The notes under the pieces were generated by a model. The model was not told the origin of the DNA. It did no database searches and was given only the letters and a program-made list of their open reading frames with translations. From Helichrysum umbraculigerum (taxonomy: Eukaryota; Streptophyta; Magnoliopsida; Asterales; Asteraceae): DNA of 64,000 nt. Both the position numbers and the translations under genes were made by a program. The stretch is from positions 168,133,759 through 168,197,758 of the forward strand of contig CATIUR010000003.1 of the NCBI GenBank assembly GCA_949592205.1, read 5' to 3'. Of the stretch, positions 58,819-64,000 are shown in pieces (within the stretch, counting starts at the first letter, position 1; each line of letters begins with the position of its first letter).

Positions 58819-61552
58819 ATACTGTGTAAATGAATATTTTTGATTTAAACTTCATTATATGATATAACTTGTACATTGTGGTTATATGACTTAATATATG
58901 TTTGATTGTTAATATTAAGTAACGAACCATATGATATGATGATTGACTTGAAATTTCTTGTGTGTTTCAGATCCAACGAAGACTCAATAAAGTTAGATCT
59001 TTGAGTTTGGAGTTTGAAACGAGACAGGTGAGTGGACTGGTTCTCACAGTTTAATTTTGGTGTTAACAGTTTGGTTACATCAATTTTAAGTTGAAATTTT
59101 TTATTGAATTATTGATAAGTTGATGATAGAACAATTGATTGATTTTGTTGATTGATAGATTTATTGATTGCTAGTGATTAATTCCATGATAGGTTGGAAT
59201 GATAGAGGTCATTTAATTGGGTTTAGTTGCTATAGGTTAATCTTTATGGGTTGGATGAACATTCGTTGTGAATTAATCCATATTGATTAAAGATAGCAAT
59301 AAACTATCGGTAAAATCTCTGTATTGGCCTGCAGTTGATTATTAAGTGTTCTTGGAGTGCCACCGCGGACTGAGGGTATCTCAAGAACCACCGATCCTCT
59401 GTTTTGATTGTTTATTTTAGATGATTGTTGTGAGTTGATTGTTATACTAAGTTAGATTGTTAGACTTAGTTTACTCACTTAGCTTCGTGCTAATCCCCCA
59501 CATTACTTTTTGCAGGTTGAATTTTGATGGTTATTTTGTTGTGAAGTTGATCAAAGGGAATGTTTGACAAGCTAGAAAACTCTGATCGTTTTGATAAAAC
59601 TATGTTTTGTTTAAATAACACCCAGTTGATAATTATCGTTTGTAATTATATCTAAATTTTAAAACTTATGTAATATTTTAGTTGGTGACATCATGTCATC
59701 TATGTATATATTATATATGGGAATTGCGCTTCCGAATTGTTTAAAAAAAAATGGTCTAAATTGTGGGGTGTTATATTCTTGGGGAAAACCTTCAACCAAG
59801 AACACTTACCGTACATATCCGTATGGCCATAACGGACGAGACCGATAGTTTGGTACTAATCTCATACGACCTAATTTCCTATTAACGATGAGTACAAGGA
59901 AATTCCTGTCGTCTTACAATAGTAACCAAACCCAACCATCCGGTTGACCTCAATACACTGAATGCCCGAAGGCCAAATATCTAGTGATCACATATTCAAT
60001 TAGGTCAACATATCAGACTAATCAGTCTATCAACAGTATTATTACTATTAAACCAAAATCATCATGGCAAACTAAAAGCAGTAATAATACGTTTACTCGT
60101 TGTAACCAAACCTGTTACAACTAAATTACACTCAGGATTTAAAGATCCACTCACCAACACCTCAGTCGTCTATCCAGTAGTCTAATGTCACTGAGTCTTC
60201 TCCATATCTGAGAAAACGACAGAACAACACAAGTCAGTCACTTGTCTCAAAATTTATACAACAACATCATTCCAATATGTTTACACCCATAACTCTCCAC
60301 AATACTCAATTCATATAAGTTTACATAATCATCACAATCATCTATATTCAAACCATACTTATATGAATTCATATTGTGGTTTTCAACAACATGTTTAACA
60401 ATTACCAAATGATAATACCACATGATACAACATGATATTTAACTCAATTATTCAATTCCTTAAATATCACTTAACCATGATCATAATTCAACTCTAACAT
60501 GATCATTCACCATACTTGTCAATTATACATCATTTATTTAAACTTAGAAGCTTCGATCCTTGAACTACACATTAAGTTCATAACTTGCTTCATAATCATA
60601 ATTCAACCTTTTCAACTCTAGGTTAAGTTTTAACTACAAATCATGAATTAAACATCAACTAACAATTTTAACATAACTACAAACTTTAATTCATGAATTA
60701 TCAACTAAACCCATAATTTTTTTTCTTATGATCATACACCACTTCATTTATTTCTAAGTTAGGGTTTAACTAAACATCACGAATTAAGCTTTAACTAAGC
60801 TTTATATTATCACTACAAGTTTTAATTCTATACCAATCATCCTAATTTCATCAATTACTCAAAGCCCATTTTCATCACCAATCACATAATTCAAATTTCT
60901 CATTATGTAATTGAATTAGTGTTAATAACACTTAATACAACCCTAACTAACATCAATTTTACCATTTTAAAACCTTAGTTTCGGATTACAATCAATAATT
61001 AGCTAAAATCTCAAAACCCCCAAATTCTAGGTTATAGAACTTGAAGAACACATGATCATACCTTGTTTCTAACGATGATAGAAGCTGGAATTCGAGTTTA
61101 GCAACTTCAATTTGATGTTTCCTCATGTTCTTGATAATTGATTTAGGGTTTCTTGTATGTATGTGTGTATGTACAGGTACGTATGTATGTAGAGATAGGT
61201 TTTAGAATAAACCGACTCAAACAAGTGAGAGTATACTAGAAGTGTTTGAATTTCATTCCCCGTACTTATCATTGTCGGGAACTTAAAAACCATTTACGGG
61301 GAAACACTATTTTATTTTACCGTCAACAATGTTAATTTAAAACAATTAACAATTTACTAGTCACAATAAATTATTTGACTCTTTTCCCCATTTATTTTCA
61401 AATAACACAACACACCTATTTTCTGACACATTAATTAATATTCAACGTCAGAAAATATTAAAATACAACTAGACCCAAGAAGTGTAACATAATATTCACC
61501 GTCAGAAAATGTTAAAATACAACTAGACCCAAGAAGTGGGTGTTACATGATC

Positions 61553-61720
61553 ATCCAACCACGTCAAACAATATGTCCCAACGATATCACTACTCAAACC
61601 GCTCTGTATCAACGGTCCTATTGGATAAACCCTTGGCTTATCGGGTTCATCCTCTAGCAAAGCTTTCAAGGCACCACCCTCTGACTCCATGAAGCTTTTA
61701 TTACAATTCCCTCAGCCATT
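61553..61720 (-). pseudogene. UDP-glycosyltransferase (UGT72-like), middle part of the split gene
   Basis: About 55 codons directly upstream of the piece at 36327-36953: AEGI-VI, then SFMESEGGALKALLEDEPDK, PRVYPIGPLI and TYCLTWLDD. Removing LTR F and one TGATC rejoins the frame exactly across the cut. There is also a 1-nt deletion at about 61700 (frame shifts between VI and SFMES). The first ~200 codons of a normal UGT are absent: upstream sequence switches at about 61720-61735 to a MITE-like block. The gene was therefore already, or has become, a 5'-truncated pseudogene. Confidence 0.85.
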
Positions 61721-62306
61721 TTTCAAATATCATGATTGGTTGATTTTGAAATAGAACATTTATTTTGAGACATATCAAAATGAAAATGTAGACAAATAAA
61801 TTAGGATGGAGGGAGTTTTTTTTAGGCTAATATAACCTAAATTAGATTTTGATAATATTAACATTACCTGTGTTATCCTCGTACCTAAATTATGCATTCA
61901 TTGTTGTACTTCAACCACTTAACTAACATTACCACACTTACCAAATCCAAATTATGCATTCATTGTTAAACTTTAACCACTTAACTACAATTACCACTTA
62001 CTAAATCTGAAATGAAATATAAAACAATGTATATTGGTTGGTACAAATATTATGACTGGTGAAAAGAATAAATAGCAGAATCCACTTGCAATATATTGTA
62101 TAAATTAGACATATTTTAGAGAGATTATAAGTCTAGCATATTTAGCATTAGCCTATGAAATATATACTATATATAGTTAATGCATGTCATTAAAATTTTC
62201 AAGGACATCACTTTATCAAAACCCAGATAAAACACACATCCAAACACAATATAATCTTTTTAGCCTACACAATAATCATCCAAAAAAATTAAGATTCGAA
62301 TTATCA
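61721..62306. other. MITE-like block repeated from 35990-36270, and DAYSLEEPER-like gene 3' region
   Basis: 61735-62010 is a direct-orientation copy of 35990-36270 (taacattacctgtgttatcc, cattgttg.acttcaaccac). It includes a Stowaway-like gacaaataaattaggatggagggag end. 62010-62306 is AT-rich and probably 3' UTR of the next gene. Confidence 0.55.
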
Positions 62307-64000
62307 CTAAATCGGAAACTCCATCTTGATCATAGCATTGGTCGCATTGATCGATTCACCACGAAGCCAATCCTTAGCACAAATCAATGCCTCAACGGTC
62401 TCCGCCCTCAACGAGCACCGATACTTGTCCATCTCTTTCCTACCTGTCTCAAACACCGACTCTTGAACCACGCTCGACACTGGGATCGTCAATATATCAC
62501 GAGCCATCTTTGATAATGTCGGGTACTTATCCTTATACACTTTCCACCACCCTATAACATCAAACTCATGAACTCTAGGTAACAAAGACTCCTCTAAGTA
62601 CTGGTCAAGCTCAGACTTTGCCTGTTGACTTGTTTTCTCCATGATGTACGCATCAAAATCGACCAACACAAGATCACCATTAGCATGACTACCATCCTCC
62701 ATTTTCACATCACCTGACTCGAGCCCACCATTCGTGTGTTCCATGTAAGTAGGAGCAACAGGCAGCGGAAGTGCCACATATTCAAGAAAAAGCTGATGGA
62801 TTCCTTCATCGACGATATTAATAAAAGTAGCAGCATCATCACCGTATATCTTTGTAAAGCTAAACTCGACTAGCTTCATTTTGAACCGTGGGTCCATCAC
62901 AACAGCAATAGCTAAGATAAAACAGCAGCTCTTCCAGTACTTATCGAAATTCTCTTGCATCGGTTTCACAATGCTGCTAACTAGAGTATCTTCGCTTGTA
63001 GCAGCTCGCGTTAGTTCCAGCTGAATCTTCCATGCTTCATGGAAGAATGTATTCGTCGTTGGTATAGTTGACGTAGTTAACAGATTTGCAGTGTCGAAAA
63101 GAGGCTTCAAGTACGTACATAAATGCTCAATAATTTTCCATTCTTCACCAGTCGGACCTTTACTGTAATCGGGATCAGAAGTATCTAAACAAGAAAACAC
63201 TTCTTTCAACTCAGAAGCCGCTAATAACATCTCGTAAGTTGTATTCCACTGAGTTTGATCATCGAGTGCTAGTGTTTTTGCACTTGGAACTTGAAGTTGT
63301 TGTCTGAGACCGAGAAATTTCTCCTCTAACGAGTCCGACGTTTTCACATACTTCACACAGTCTCTCACTTTCTTCACAGTTTCTCCACTTGCATTGAACG
63401 CTTCTAACGCAATACTGCTTATAGAACGAGCGAGACAGTTTTGAAGTAACAACTGACCGCCGAGGATATTAGGGTTTTTCTCTGAGAGTAAACCTCTGAG
63501 ACTATCAATACCGGTTTCAGTCAACTGTTGGTATATCGTCAACGAGAACAACCTCCCCTCCATATTCCAATCGGAGAGGCAAGAAGACACAGCGTGGCTG
63601 AAGGCGGAATCTGATTCCGGGTAAGGTTCCATCACGACGTTTAGAAGTTTCCGTTGAATTTTCCAATCACTATCAACAAACTGTCCCATAACAAAAACGT
63701 ACCCAGTGGTTTGACATGAAGTCCAGAGGTCGAGCGTAAGACAGATCCTACCGGGCATTCCTTCGATTAACTTCTTGATAGTTTGTTGTTCTCTAAGGTA
63801 AGTTGCTATACAATCACCTTGAACCGTACTAAAGTTGGTCATTTCAAATCGCGGCTGGAGGTTATGCACGAAAGCCATGAAGCCCGGGTGTTCCACGATA
63901 TGCAGTGGGTAATCGTGCATAATGATCATCCGAGCTATCTCATGGCGGCACCGATCGGAATCAAACGCAACGTAAGGAGCGGTGGGGGTTCTGTAGCGAC
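62307..64000 (-). CDS. DAYSLEEPER-like domesticated hAT transposase, partial (5' end outside window)
   Basis: An uninterrupted frame from the window edge to a stop at 62307, about 564 codons. The frame is open through 64000 (PTAPYVAFDSDRCRHEIARM), so the start and the N-terminal BED zinc finger lie beyond the edge. It closely follows Arabidopsis DAYSLEEPER, a hAT-derived DNA-binding protein needed for development: FSTVQGDCIATYLREQQ, GRICLTLDLWTS, TLALDDQTQWNTTYEMLLAA, VVMDPRFKMKLVEFSFTKIY. It ends in the hATC dimerisation region (SELDQYLEESLLPRVHEFDV, YPTLSKMARDILTIPVSS). Intact over a long stretch and with no terminal inverted repeat seen, which fits a host gene better than a live transposon. 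Confidence 0.9.
   Translation of the reverse strand, partial: RYRTPTAPYVAFDSDRCRHEIARMIIMHDYPLHIVEHPGFMAFVHNLQPRFEMTNFSTVQGDCIATYLREQQTIKKLIEGMPGRICLTLDLWTSCQTTGYVFVMGQFVDSDWKIQRKLLNVVMEPYPESDSAFSHAVSSCLSDWNMEGRLFSLTIYQQLTETGIDSLRGLLSEKNPNILGGQLLLQNCLARSISSIALEAFNASGETVKKVRDCVKYVKTSDSLEEKFLGLRQQLQVPSAKTLALDDQTQWNTTYEMLLAASELKEVFSCLDTSDPDYSKGPTGEEWKIIEHLCTYLKPLFDTANLLTTSTIPTTNTFFHEAWKIQLELTRAATSEDTLVSSIVKPMQENFDKYWKSCCFILAIAVVMDPRFKMKLVEFSFTKIYGDDAATFINIVDEGIHQLFLEYVALPLPVAPTYMEHTNGGLESGDVKMEDGSHANGDLVLVDFDAYIMEKTSQQAKSELDQYLEESLLPRVHEFDVIGWWKVYKDKYPTLSKMARDILTIPVSSVVQESVFETGRKEMDKYRCSLRAETVEALICAKDWLRGESINATNAMIKMEFPI

Larger units (their letters stand above)
46217..59775 (+). mobile_element. 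Solo LTR 'B' (gypsy, plus orientation), split by a composite insertion
   Basis: Pieces 46217-47058 and 58652-59775, about 1.97 kb joined, run from TGTAACATCCCC to GGGGTGTTATA. The target duplication TTCTT is perfect (46212-46216, 59776-59780) and lies in LTR F. It is related to the A and D LTRs: it shares the ggtaaaataaaataatttt / gttccagacaata block near the start and TCACTTAGCTTCGTGCTAA at 59475-59493. It holds GAATCCGGCGGATTC dyads at the insertion point. Confidence 0.8.
36954..61547 (-). mobile_element. Solo LTR 'F' (gypsy), broken by nested insertions
   Basis: LTR sequence in three pieces: 36954-37005, 45761-46216 and 59781-61547, about 2.27 kb together. On the minus strand it begins TGTAACACCCACTTCTTGGG and ends GGGGTGTTATA. 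The 5-bp target duplication TGATC is perfect. The pieces are separated by element A and by solo LTR B, each with its own duplication. No second LTR or internal region of this family is present, so it is a solo LTR. Near 61447-61540 it has a 54-bp tandem repeat. Confidence 0.8.

Overview
This is plant nuclear DNA. The genes have many GT-AG introns, intergenic DNA is AT-rich, and the repeats are Ty3/gypsy chromoviruses, Helitrons, hAT and Stowaway elements. It is clearly a eudicot. The many short 'aacccg/gacccgttt' hAT-type repeats make me think of Asteraceae, but that is an impression and not proof. All exon models were built by eye from splice sites, reading phase and remembered family conservation; no alignment or search was run.

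Left third (1-28 kb), gene-rich. A 652-bp hAT-type element with a perfect 8-bp target duplication opens the window. Next come a complete 13-exon sucrose-phosphate synthase gene (+, 1039 aa), TFIIA gamma (-, 106 aa), a SNAPc SNAP43-type subunit (-, 7 exons, 308 aa), a possible 55-aa membrane-peptide ORF (+), and a 16-exon gene (-, 922 aa). That last gene is the most unusual one here. A DUF6598-like domain is joined in frame to an arginyl-tRNA synthetase-like region that keeps the fold landmarks but has lost the catalytic signatures. Every exon junction keeps phase.

Middle (28-36 kb), gene-poor. It holds a 2.46-kb hAT-like element (perfect 8-bp duplication) with another element inside it, TA microsatellites, foldback elements, and an internally deleted Helitron with a good 3' terminus.

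36.3-61.7 kb is a UGT72-type glycosyltransferase gene split by a nested retrotransposon stack that can be resolved layer by layer from 5-bp target duplications. Solo LTR 'F' (TGATC) lies in the UGT. Gypsy element 'A' (GGAAG) and solo LTR 'B' (TTCTT) lie in F. A composite of two tRNA-like palindromic elements plus solo LTR 'E' (CCTTA) lies in B. Gypsy element 'D' (TATAG) lies in the second palindrome. A and D have equal-length LTR pairs and uninterrupted gag-pol frames, so they are young. Their LTRs carry arrays of 13-15-bp dyads whose stems covary between families, and a TTAGC-N5-GCTAA hairpin is kept in all five LTR families.

Right edge: a DAYSLEEPER-like domesticated hAT transposase gene (-) runs off the window.
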